Assembly: GCA_015501075.1 (NCBI GenBank)
Contig: JADNYJ010000370.1
Span: forward strand, 1-31,856
DNA length: 31,856 bases
Origin: Gymnopilus junonius
Lineage: Eukaryota > Basidiomycota > Agaricomycetes > Agaricales > Galerinaceae
Reading direction: 5' to 3'
A program made the translations under genes and the position numbers. Below, piece by piece: positions 11,122-20,658 of this stretch. The notes below the pieces were generated by a model. The model was not told the origin of the DNA. It did no database searches and worked only from the letters and a program-made list of their open reading frames with translations. Numbering within the stretch: the first letter of the stretch is position 1; the number at the start of each line of letters is the position of its first letter.

Positions 11122-12822
11122 ATGCTCAAAAATTCATTCCTGCTACCTTTTTTCTACTCCCCAGCGTTGACCTATGCTGCTCTTCCTTCAGAGCTCTTCT
11201 CTTCTCTCATTCCGCCAAAGATCCTAGCAACGTTTAAGGCTCTTCCTTCGCCCATTCAATACCCTCAATATACGGATACAAGTGCTGGAGATTGGCAGGA
11301 TTTCAGTCCTAACACATGGACTTCAGGATTTTACCCGGCAACCCTTTATGCTTTGAATGCCCGGCAACAACTATGCGGCTCCACCCCTGCGAATGCGCTG
11401 AGCGTAGCGGATTGGTTGGACTTGGGAAGGTCTTCAAGTGACGCACTGCTGTCGCTTAACGCAAACAATGGACTTGGGCATGATGTTGGATTCATCAGTT
11501 ATCCATTTGCTGAGGAATTGGCTGTGTAAATCTTTCATTCAAACCCATCTCCGTCGTTGTCCAGCATTGACAAGCATGTTGGTTGTCCACAGCAATCCCA
11601 ATAACCAGACAGCGATCAACGCTGTCAACAATTTTGCAACAATGTTGGCTGCGCGTTTTGACCCGATCGTTGGTTGTACACGAAGTTGGGACACCGCGGA
11701 TCCGACAGATTTCACGGTAAGTACACCACCTTGCGGACATGTCAAGACACGATTCCCGACATTTCTCGAAAATTACTACGAATAGGTGATCATTGACAAT
11801 ATGATGAATCTGGAAGTACTTTTCCAATCTGCAGCTCTTACGGGCAATAGTACCCTCCGAGAAATTGCCATAAGTCATGCAAACACGACGATGAAGAATC
11901 ATATTCGGACAGATGGTATGTATGCAAATTTTTGCACAAGGCTTGACTGAGTAATTTTAATCTGCCTTTTTGGTCAGGTTCCACATGGCATGTTGTCGAA
12001 TATAATTCAACCACTGGTGCCGTCATCAAGAAGAGAACATCCCAAGGATTTTCTGACAACAGCACATGGTCAAGAGGACAGGCCTGGGCAGTTTACGGCT
12101 TCGCGAACAGTAAGTTGTTCCTGCAGACAAGTCTTAATCAGTGATTTGTCTAAAATTTCTGAACAGTGTACAAGTACACGAATGACTCGGATTACCTGAC
12201 TACTGCACGCAAAGTAGCAACATATTTTTTGACCAATCTTCCTTCAGACGGCATCGTACCCTGGTCAGTCAATTCCCGACCTTCGGGTATTTTAAATGCG
12301 TCTTTCATTGCGGTTGCTGATGGACGGGTAAAATAAATTATTTAGGGATTTTAACGCTCCATTGACACCTCCACCACGTCCAGCGGATTCCTCTGCCGCG
12401 GCTATAGTTGTCAACGGTCTTCTGTTACTGGCCCAACAAGAAACGACAGCTGCATTAAAACAGCAGTGGATTGATGGTGCTACCGGGGTTCTGAACAACA
12501 TCACAACGCTCGCCTGGAAACCGTCCTGGCAAAGTCTATTGTCAAACGGAACAGTTAACTGGCCCGCCAATAACTTTTTGACCGGGATTGTTTATGGTGC
12601 GGGTGCTTTTTTTTCTCTCGGGTCCGAGTCATTTCTGATCATTGCCCTGTCGTATTGTGTGTAGGTGACTATTATTATATCAGAGCTGGCAATCAGCTCG
12701 TCACGATGGGATTGGCATCCTGCCAGAGTCCTTTCGCCGCGTCCTCTGCTTCTACGCCATCCCCTACTGCATCTACGTCGTCGGCACGTCGATTGTCCTT
12801 AATGAAGCCAAGATGGTTATAG
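11122..12822 (+). CDS. secreted GH88-family unsaturated glucuronyl hydrolase-like protein
   Basis: Predicted extracellular enzyme of glycoside hydrolase family 88, which hydrolyses unsaturated uronic-acid ends left by polysaccharide lyases. Seven exons (11122-11525, 11593-11716, 11786-11915, 11978-12109, 12167-12263, 12346-12596, 12665-12822) join in frame to 431 residues. A hydrophobic N-terminus (MLKNSFLLPFFYSPALTYAA) looks like a signal peptide. Family features: TWTSGFYPATLY, GHDVGF with Asp121, IIDNMMNLE with Asp180 at the expected catalytic position, WSRGQAWAVYGFAN, and PADSSAAAIVVNGLLLLAQ near the end of the barrel. Several N-x-S/T sites suggest glycosylation. The C-terminus is a Ser/Thr/Ala/Pro-rich tail ending in RRLSLMKPRWL, perhaps a linker without a further domain. 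All six introns are 60-82 nt with GT..AG ends. The frame is intact. The exact substrate cannot be told from sequence. Confidence 0.88.
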
Positions 12823-12985
12823 CAAAGATGTTATTTCCATTCCATCAGCGGAACTTGCCTTTCATGGATCATTGCTGCCTGAACAAGTTTTCCCGCGTGA
12901 GAAGAGTATATTAAAAACCACAAGAGTTATGGTAGTGGATCCAAAAAATACAATGGAAGTGAAGATTTATGGCATCTAAGAATGT

Positions 12986-13573
12986 TCAACCGTAGTTGAG
13001 ACGGAAAATGTCATTGTATCTGGGCGGGTAGCTTTTAGTTGAAACGCGATGATGAATCGATGAGTGTCCTTACACGTAGTAAGTGCCACCTTCGGGAATG
13101 AGCTGGAACACTTGGCTGAAATTTAAAGGGTTCTCCGAGTCATCGACCTAAAAGGACTTGAGGTGAGATGGCAGACCACTGAAGCATGGTAGACGTACGG
13201 CCAAAATCCCCGTAACGCTGACGAGCAAGCTGGCCACACTTGGAGAAGATGGTTGGGCATCAAGAGTGGTGACCTTGTGCTGCACCTTTTGGAAAGGGAG
13301 CGACTGGGGAGTCAAGAGCTCAGTTGCGTGGACGATACGTGCTGGACGGTTATTCATTACCTCGAGTTTCTCTACTATCGCAGCAGCACCTTGGATGGGT
13401 GTGCCCTCAAAGGTGAGCATTGAATGGTCGCGCTAGAAGAAAAGAAGATGAGACGCGAATTGATGGATATCGGCAAGACATACGTAGAGGGATTTGAGGC
13501 TACTGCGATTTGCCGCAAAAGTCTGGTAGTAAAAGTCAACGAACTGCTTTGAGATGGTATTGATGTCTGCCAT
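12986..13573 (-). CDS. NTF2: nuclear transport factor 2 (NTF2)
   Basis: Small homodimeric carrier that binds RanGDP and FG-nucleoporins and returns Ran to the nucleus. Five exons (13573-13484, 13432-13361, 13303-13199, 13147-13074, 13019-12986) give 124 residues, matching the family length of about 125. The protein starts [20 protein letters not shown], carries [32 protein letters not shown] and [15 protein letters not shown], and ends NDIFRLNYG, so the whole cone fold is present. Intron 2 (13360-13304) is exactly 57 nt with no in-frame stop. Its retention would add 19 residues between VEKLE and SLPFQ, where other NTF2 proteins have none, so I splice it out. The gene is head-to-head with the 439-residue protein gene, 187 bp between ATGs, and tail-to-tail with the GH88 gene (163 bp between stops). 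Confidence 0.96.
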
Positions 13574-13760
13574 GGTTGTTGATCAGGTTTGAGATGGAGT
13601 AATAGATGAGGTGAAAGATAGAGAGGAGGCCACGTGACCCTGTTCCCCTGTATCCACAACTTGACAGATCAATAACATATCCCCGTACATACCGAAACCA
13701 GCAGCTATTTTTTCTTCTTTTTTTCGTTCAGGTAACATACTTATAGTCTTGATCCATAAT

Positions 13761-15366
13761 ATGTCCACGTTTTCAACAGAACAACGCCCAACGATGCGTC
13801 GCAAATCGTCTGCACAGAATCTTCTCTCCTCATTCAAGTCCTCGTCTTCCTCCTCAGCCCATAGCGTGCCCCCGCCCCTGAACCTCGCCTCCACCTCCGC
13901 AATGAACTCCACCCAGCTCTCCTTTGCTGCCGTCGCGACCCCGACCGCCACCACCCCCCTCCCGCGCGAATGGGATGCTCAGTCGCTGCACTCGGACACC
14001 GTTGCTTCTAGTATGGCAGGTGCCCAGAGTCCCCCGCTCAATCAGGGAACCTCCGTCGAGTACCTGCGTGATCTCGTCCAGAAGAGAATCATCACTCTCA
14101 CTTATATCAGGAATATCCACGAGGGGTCAGTGCCTTCGTGACACGACTCTTGATCGTCCCCTTTCTTATTGTTGCTTTCGTGTCATAGCCGGGGTCATTG
14201 GTTCCATACCATCCAGATATCGCGTGCCGACCTGGACAGGGCATTCAGTAATAGCGACATTTCTATCAAGAAACGGTATGTAATTCATCTTCCATTCATT
14301 AACCCGCCTTACTAAATAGAACACCCAGAACATATCGTTTTGCCATCCTTGGACTGTCATTATCAACACTTTTGGATATTAATCAACCTCAGGACCTACT
14401 TCGCGGGCTAATCAATACTATATCAGAATATGAACAATCTAAAGAAGACAGCGATAAACTGAAGGGAGGAATTGTATGTTCCCCGTCATAGCCGACTGCG
14501 TATCCACCAACTCATGTTATCCATTACAAACAGCGCATCAAATTTCCCAAGACTAAGAATCAAAAGAAAGGCGCTTCAGGAATAGCAGAATATACAGGAT
14601 CATACACTGACTCCCCAGCGGATGCGTCATACCTTCTTTCCCCTTTAATAGTATGTTTATTCCTGATTGCTGAATTTTGGCGCTGAAATCTTTGCAGCCC
14701 TTCCCATTAGATTACCACCAAACACTTCTATCCCTGCTGGACGTCCTCTCAGAGGTTTACAACAAAATCGCGAAACTCCTAGGACCCTCCCCGTTCCCTC
14801 ACTCCCAACAACACATGCTAGGCCCTCTTGGAATGCTTGCCCCCCAGCCCGGCGTGTCATATATTTTCTCCGGCGACAACCTGGCCTTTCCACCACCTAA
14901 TCAACCATTCGGTGGGTTACCTTCAAATTCTAATCCTAATCTAAACCAGTCATCCCATAACATTTCTGGGCTTCCTGAGACCAATGACATGAGTGGGAGC
15001 TTATGGGATATTGCCAACCCATCTTCCAATCCTTCTGGATCGTTCATGATGGGTGGTGGACTTTCTAGCCCTCCTGCTATCAGCTGGGTGAGTTCTTGGG
15101 GAGATATGGTTCTCAAGATTGACGGAAAGCTCAGAGTGAGCTTTGTTCCCTTTTTGGCATGCAATGCCTTGCTGACGTTTCCGATCCAATTTTTTTGGTG
15201 TTCATAGAAAACCATCTCTGTCCTACTAAAAGAGCTCGACGACCTAGCACGTGCAGGGATAAAAGAAGAGCTTGCATCGTTGGATCCCCTTCTACGAAAT
15301 ATCACTCTAGATGGATCGATACCTGGAGCCAGCAGTCAGCAACTTTTATACGACTTTGATCCTTGA
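13761..15366 (+). CDS. conserved-looking hypothetical protein, 439 aa
   Basis: I do not recognise the family. Six exons (13761-14125, 14189-14275, 14320-14473, 14534-14650, 14698-15135, 15208-15366) with good splice sites (one acceptor preceded by TTACTAAATAG) join in frame to 439 residues. The first about 95 residues are Ser/Thr/Pro/Ala-rich and probably disordered. From about residue 98 there is a helical, charged segment (EYLRDLVQKRIITLTYIRNI) followed by HWFHTIQISRADLDRAF. Then comes a leucine-rich helical stretch (FAILGLSLSTLLDINQPQ) and, near residue 245, LDYHQTLLSLLDVLSEVYNK. A Pro/Ser/Asn/Gly-rich linker (about residues 262-365) precedes a C-terminal helical part (DMVLKIDGKLR, SVLLKELDDLARAGIKEEL). 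There is no signal peptide or membrane segment. The regular codon use and clean splicing argue that the gene is real. It shares a 187-bp divergent promoter with NTF2. Confidence 0.8.
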
Positions 15367-17405
15367 CCACCTCTTGTTAAACCACGAGACAGTCCGAGTG
15401 TGTGACACTGGGATTCGTGGTTCCTCCTCCTTTTCTGCCCTCCTCCTCTTTCTTATTTAGGTCGCCGCCGAATCTTTTTGAATACTTTTTTCGGTTTCTC
15501 GATGGCGGCGGAACTTTCGCCGGGTTGTCGGCGCCAATGTATTGCATTGCATTATTCGCGCGATGCGGCCAACTTGAACGGGTCAGTCCAACTCGAAAAA
15601 AGGACTTCTTTCGACGCATTGTGAGCCCTTTTCTCCAGCGCATTGACTTCGGCTCGGTCAGCCCTGAGTCCAGACACCGCTGTATTCGGTGACAGGTGGA
15701 TGTCTCAAGGGAACAAATCTGACCGAGTGTCGCGTCAGACCTTGCCGCCCTCGGCCGCTCCCACAGGCCATTGAACTTCTGCCACAATTCCTCTTGTTCG
15801 TCCCCAGCATTCTGGGATGGGGGGTGGCGTGATAGGCCGATGTAACATTTTTTTCTCAGCACTCGAGCCTTCGCAATGGACTCTTTTCTAGGATTCAGGA
15901 AGGGGACACGCAGCCTTTTTGTTTTAGCACCGTAATCTGCACATGTACATAATGTTATCTTTAGTTATGACCGTCATTGACCTGGTCATAGGATTTGTTC
16001 GTTAATGCATTGCATTGCTTTGCAGAACTGTTGGCCCTGGTACAATCATGATAGACGGAATCTTCGAACACCTCGCTTTGAGACTGCTGCATGCCAACAT
16101 GCTATTCTTACTCAGGCACTCAGTGTAAATGACGCATGCTTGTATAAGGCTTTACTTAGGTAACATATGCATGAGGACACCAGCGAACTTCGAACTATGA
16201 GACTATCATGGCAAGTCTTATAGGTTTAGTCCCCTTTAAGATGGGTTAGCAAAGGCTGGTGATGTTATAGATACTGGACATACGCCGACATTGCTTCTCG
16301 CCAAAAAATGCGAAATCCTTCGTGATCACTTGCACTGGCAAGCACCCTGGGCACAGCTGCACCTGAAGAAGTCAAGCACCATTTATGAGAGCGGAACTTT
16401 AGAGTGTAAGAGAGACGGCATACGAGCTGCTGCAAGACTTGCAGTCGGTGCTGCAGGCATGCTCGACGGGGACAGTGTAGTTCTACGAAGACAAGCCAAT
16501 ATGAGCACGATATAAGAACGTCAACGCCGACGTCAGGCTTACAGATTGCATAGTAGTCTTCGAATGTGGATAGTAGGTAGTTCAGTGAAAAGTCGCAAGA
16601 GAGGCTCTGGGGAAAAGGTGGGTGAAAGGTCGAGAACTTTATACCTCTCAGGATGAGGTCTAGCCTGCGGAAAGCCGCGTAGACAATAATATACCAGTGG
16701 CTCTAAGTGGTGGCTCTTTCTCCAAGGATAACAGGAAGATAGTGGCGGTCTTCTGCTTCAGTTTAACTCGGGTCAGCTGATGGATATGAATGGAAATAAG
16801 CTCGTTTGGATTACCATGATTTCGGGTACAAGGCGCTGCGGCACAGGGGAAAGACTGCCCCAAAGGATATTGCTCCAAATAAGTAGGTGATTTATTTTTT
16901 AGGACCCTATTTTTTGTGTAGTTGACAGCTTGCCGAGGCTATCTTTTGGAGCAATGTAAGGCGAGAATCCCAGGATTATCGTCTTCAGTGACTTAAAGGT
17001 GACAGCACCAGATCTTGGGAAAGCAGTCAACGCTATATTCTGCGGACAAGCCGTATACATCTTATCAAAATAGATTCTAGGCAGCGCGCAACTGATGTTC
17101 CGCCCGGTTTCGTTACGAGAGAGGCGAGGTGAGGACCAGGCGCATCGGTGTGCTACAGCCACAGAAAGTAAATCCGACAGTGAAAGATTGCGAAGGCCCC
17201 TCACATTGCCCAGCGCCCAAGAAATTATTGGGGACCAAATCTTGTTCGTATTTTTACACATGGCAAATCAACGGCTTTGAGAAAGAATGTGGGTAGAAGC
17301 CGTCTCCGTAATCTGGACTACCGCTGCGCCTCGAAAACTTCTAGGTGCTTGTCCGTACTGGTCTACCGTTTTGTGAACCCGAGAGGCAAAGACCGTCGGG
17401 GCTAT
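15367..17405. other. 2-kb stretch without a supported gene
   Basis: Lies between the 3' ends of the 439-residue protein gene (plus) and the unknown gene on the minus strand. The longest open frames, about 161 codons at 15377-15862 minus and about 120 codons at 16899-17261 minus, overlap other frames of similar length. They lack a convincing start, splice context or domain. The first 250 bp are C/T-rich on the plus strand, as in a 3' UTR. No tRNA-like B box, tandem repeat or terminal repeat seen. It could be decayed sequence. Confidence 0.4.
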
Positions 17406-17997
17406 TCAGAAAGGCCATGGCAATATCAAAGTATCAGAATTTATTCTTGCTTGCTTGTACTTTTCCAACGAAGCACTAAATGCCATCTCGAGCGTTTTTG
17501 CCACTGTGATTGCCTGTAAATAGTCTATTGTAGCAGAGAATGTAAAAAGTAGTCACAAACTTACGTCTTTCACCTTGATCCCCTTCCCATCCATGAGCTT
17601 GATATTCGCATCGATTACTGGACTTGATTTAAAGTTTCATCCCCACTAATCCACCAAAGAAACTCGCAAGGAATATTTTCGAGGTCAATATCCATGTATT
17701 GATATATCAGGGCTAAAACATGAAGATGATCTACTTTCGAGTCGTAATACTGCGCAAAGTCGTGGCTCTTTGAGGACAGATTTCCCATCAGGGTATATAG
17801 TTCGAGGAGATCGAGAGAGGTGGAGAGTCCCCTGTTCGGAAAACACCACTCATTACCATAGACTTTTGCTCTGAGTTCAACCTCTGGGCGGAATGAGTTC
17901 TGGCATGACGACGTCGGAAAACAGATGTCAGAAAAAGAACAGAACTTATAGTTGCTTTCGTGAGGGTGTAGTCAGACCTAGTCAAGACAGGTGACAT
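17406..17997 (-). CDS. unrecognised protein, about 166 aa, one frame break
   Basis: Not assigned to a family. Exons read 17997-17941, 17899-17565 and 17513-17406. Intron 1 (17940-17900) has a weak GTTCTT donor but a CTGAC branch-like site; intron 2 (17564-17514) is GTAAGT..TTACAG. The product begins MSPVLTRSDYTLTK and has RPEVELRAKVYGNEWCFPN, then a helical stretch (STSLDLLELYTLMGN, DHLHVLALIYQYMDIDLENI, CEFLWWISGDE). It ends with a Lys-rich part (DANIKLMDGKGIKVKD, MAFSASLEKYKQARINS) and LILPWPF-stop. Exon 2 is one base short: the frame shifts near 17627-17637 (a T-rich run) between ISGDET and SSPVIDANIK. Start choice is uncertain because an acceptor-like TTACAG lies just upstream at about 18013. 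The gene faces the linker-histone-like gene, 257 bp apart. Confidence 0.5.
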
Positions 17998-18095
17998 CGG
18001 ATTCTTGTAGTCTGTAATAGTAGGCAATTAGGCGAGCGCTGAGCGCTGATGGTGAGAATGGTCCTGGTGCGCAAGTCATCAGAGTCCCAGCGAGG

Positions 18096-18102
18096 TTTAT
18101 AA
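18096..18102. promoter_or_regulatory. possible TATA-like element between divergent genes
   Basis: TTTATAA on the plus strand (TTATAAA on the minus) sits 98 bp from the minus-strand start at 17997 and 152 bp from the plus-strand start at 18255. It could serve the minus-strand gene. Position is the only support. Confidence 0.2.
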
Positions 18103-18254
18103 GAACCCAAGTCGCGAACATTATTGAGTGCAGGAGAATATTGCGAGAAAGATGATGAGGTACCGAGGCAGAGCGTGAGATTAAAAAGGAAAGTGATCGT
18201 GTTTGTTGTGAAAGGCGAACCTTGTTCTGAAAAACTGTGCAGCTCACCGGAAGG

Positions 18255-20292
18255 ATGCAGGTGGCCAGCAGTCCTTACTCTTCTCTTCCCCATTCTCATT
18301 ACCACTCCTATTATCAACTACATCCACCAGGTCTCTCCTTTATCATCAATTAATTTGAAATCATTTATTGATCCACATCCAGGACCTCAGGATTATGAAC
18401 TCAAGCGCCAATATCTCGCTCTTCTACCGCCCCAACAAATCATCGAGATTTGTTTGACATTCGATGTACATGTTCCACCATATGTCAAGAGTTCAATATG
18501 GCCTCTAGATATCAATGCCGCCATCGCTGGTCTAAAGAAGGCCAGTACGCCTCAAGCTCCTGCCGGAAAGTCTGCGGAGGAGACACCAAAAGGTGCAGAA
18601 GCAGTGATGGACTCGTTAAAATCGCCAACTGCGACAGAATCTACTCCTGCAGCCCAAGAAGCAGCGTCTAATGAGGAACCTCGACCGCCAGACAAAGAAG
18701 GGTCGCCTGCAGCACCTGAAACTGCTACGGAACTGTCTGCACCTGCAGGAAATGCATCCGCAACAACGACTACACAGAGTGCCGAGCAGAGTACAGAAAA
18801 TACATCTTCGACCACTGCGGCTCCCGAACCGTCCCAACCAGCTGTTACATCACAAACATCACCAACCACGCATCCTATTCCAACAACACAACCAGTACCG
18901 ACCGTTCAACCTCATTACCCCCATCAGCCATATGGCTACGCGCAAGCTGCCTACCCAATCTCTCCGTATTATGCCCAGGCTGCTGGAGCATATTCATATC
19001 CATATAGTGCCTATGCAAGTGCCTACCATGCGCAAGCTACCGCGACCTACCCTACCCAACCTGCTCCGGTGTACCCAATGTCAGTAGCTCGTCCACCGGC
19101 ACAAGCTCAACAAGAAGTCGGGACTCCGAACGATGACCTTCCGAGTTACGAGGAAATGATTGTGGAGGCCCTGACAGGTTGCTCAGATCCTGAAGGCTTG
19201 GCCCCTAAGGACTTATTCACTTTGATGTCTCAGAGGTATCCTCTGCAGTCGAATTTCAGGCCATCTGCGAGCCAAGCGCTCCAGAAAGCTTACAAGCGGG
19301 GTAGATTCGAAAAGAGCGCTAGTGGCAAGTATCGGCTGAATCCTAGCTGGGAAGGCGGTAATGTGAGTTTGTTTTGTACTTTTTCACAGTTTGAGGATGA
19401 GATGATTGAGTGTTTTGGGTAGACAACGCGACGTACCACCCGTCGCCCGCAGACACATAATACACAATCAACACCTAGTAACTCAACTCCCGCACCACCT
19501 TTCACTCATGCCCCTTTAGTTCACAATTCAAGCACTTCGACTCAAAGCGCTGCTCAACCAACATATGCGACTCAACCTTATGGGTACCCTTATTACCCAG
19601 GTTACCCAACTCAGCCGCAGGCTTCGACGTCTGCGACCCCTGCTACTACTATTACAGCAGCTGCAGCCCATCTAACTGCGGACAAAACTACCCCTGCGAC
19701 TGCAAACGCAGATGCCGACTCAGATGCCTATGAGGCAGCTCAAAATATCCTGAATGCGATTAACTTTGGGAGCATGTACTCGCTTTCTCCGGAAGAACGA
19801 CAGGGAGAGCAAGGAGACAAAACAACAGAGGAGCAACAAGCAGAAGTTACCAACGGCGTCGAGCAATTGTTGTCGCATGTGCAGGCCATCTTAGCAAGCA
19901 GTGCCGCAAGTGAGGCTACCAACGCGGGATCTGCGATGGCTCCTCCCACTCAGATAGCTAGTGACGGATCCGTCGAAGATCCCCGCGCGGAGTTGCAGGC
20001 CCAGCTTGCACTTTTAGCTGCTCAGTTGGCTGAGTTGGCTCAAGCAGAGGATTCGGCGTCCCTTCAACAAGTTGCCCCGGTGCCTGCTAAGCCTTTGCCC
20101 AATCCCGTTATTCCTCAAGTACCTCAGCAACATGTTCTTCCTGTTTCTGTACCTGATGTCCCAATTCTCGCACCGACACCTGTGATAGTCGCGGCGGTTT
20201 CTATTCCTCTCGTTTCTGACATGATAGATAAAATGCCTGACCGCTTGCCAGAAGATGACAGTGATGATGACGACATGGAAGAGGTCATCTAG
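18255..20292 (+). CDS. linker-histone-like (H15 winged-helix) low-complexity protein, 641 aa
   Basis: Three exons (18255-18330, 18383-19362, 19423-20292) join in frame. I chose the ATG at 18255 because the intron 18331-18382 (GTCTCT..TCCAG) then removes an implausible read-through and leaves a coherent N-terminus (SSPYSSLPHSHYHSYYQLHP). Residues about 278-350 resemble the winged-helix H15 domain of histone H1/H5: PSYEEMIVEALTGCSDPEGL, then APKDLFTLMSQRYPL, then SASQALQKAYKRGRFEKSAS and GKYRLNPSW. On both sides lie long Pro/Ala/Thr/Gln/Tyr-rich stretches with aromatic repeats (PYGYAQAAYPISPYYAQAAG; YGYPYYPGYPTQPQ). Near residue 550 there is an Ala/Leu/Gln helical region (ELQAQLALLAAQLAELAQAE), and the protein ends in an acidic tail (EDDSDDDDMEEVI). 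Probably a nuclear DNA- or chromatin-associated protein; the actual role is unknown. The one-domain, tail-heavy layout is not that of a canonical H1. Confidence 0.8.
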
Positions 20293-20658
20293 TTTGCTTC
20301 TCATACTACTACTTACACGCTGGAGATTGCATTGCTGTTCGATCGTTTTTCTCTTGGATAATGGCATTTTATTATTTGGATCCTTTCGCGGAATATTTGA
20401 ACTTCAATGTTCGCGTAAAGGGCTTGCATCCAAGTGCCTCAAACCAGTATATCCGTCTTATATTCAAGTGTCTCAAACCAGCATATCCGTCTTCTAATTA
20501 AGTGAGTCCATCTCATTATATTGCTTGGTTGCGACAACGTCGGGCTGCAAACAAAACCCATCTTACTCCTGTCCACAACCAAAGAAAATATGAATCATCG
20601 ATGATATATCACGACACAACTAAGACATAACAGCAATTTTAATAGCTGATATTAATAT
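20293..20658. other. convergent 3' region
   Basis: Between the stop codons of the linker-histone-like gene (plus) and the GH10 gene (minus). It contains a two-unit tandem repeat (20431-20494) and is otherwise A/T-rich 3' UTR-like sequence. Confidence 0.5.
20431..20494 (+). repeat. two-copy tandem repeat, period 34
   Basis: CAAGTGCCTCAAACCAGTAT at 20431 and CAAGTGTCTCAAACCAGCAT at 20465 both continue with ATCCGTCTT. Over 30 nt the units differ at three positions, with 4 nt between them. They lie in the probable 3' UTR of the linker-histone-like gene. Most likely a simple slippage duplication. Confidence 0.85.

Noticed and set aside
15377..15862. 161-codon open frame on the minus strand
   Set aside because: No ATG at its start, Arg/Ser/Pro-biased content explained by C/T-rich DNA on the other strand, overlaps the 3' UTR of the upstream gene, and no domain motif.
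16899..17261. 120-codon minus-strand open frame
   Set aside because: No motif, no splice signals linking it to the clear minus-strand exons at 17406-17997, which have their own stop codon.
18124..18254. Longer N-terminus of the linker-histone-like protein starting at 18124
   Set aside because: Begins with a non-ATG codon and reads through an evident intron (18331-18382); the ATG at 18255 with that intron spliced gives a consistent frame.
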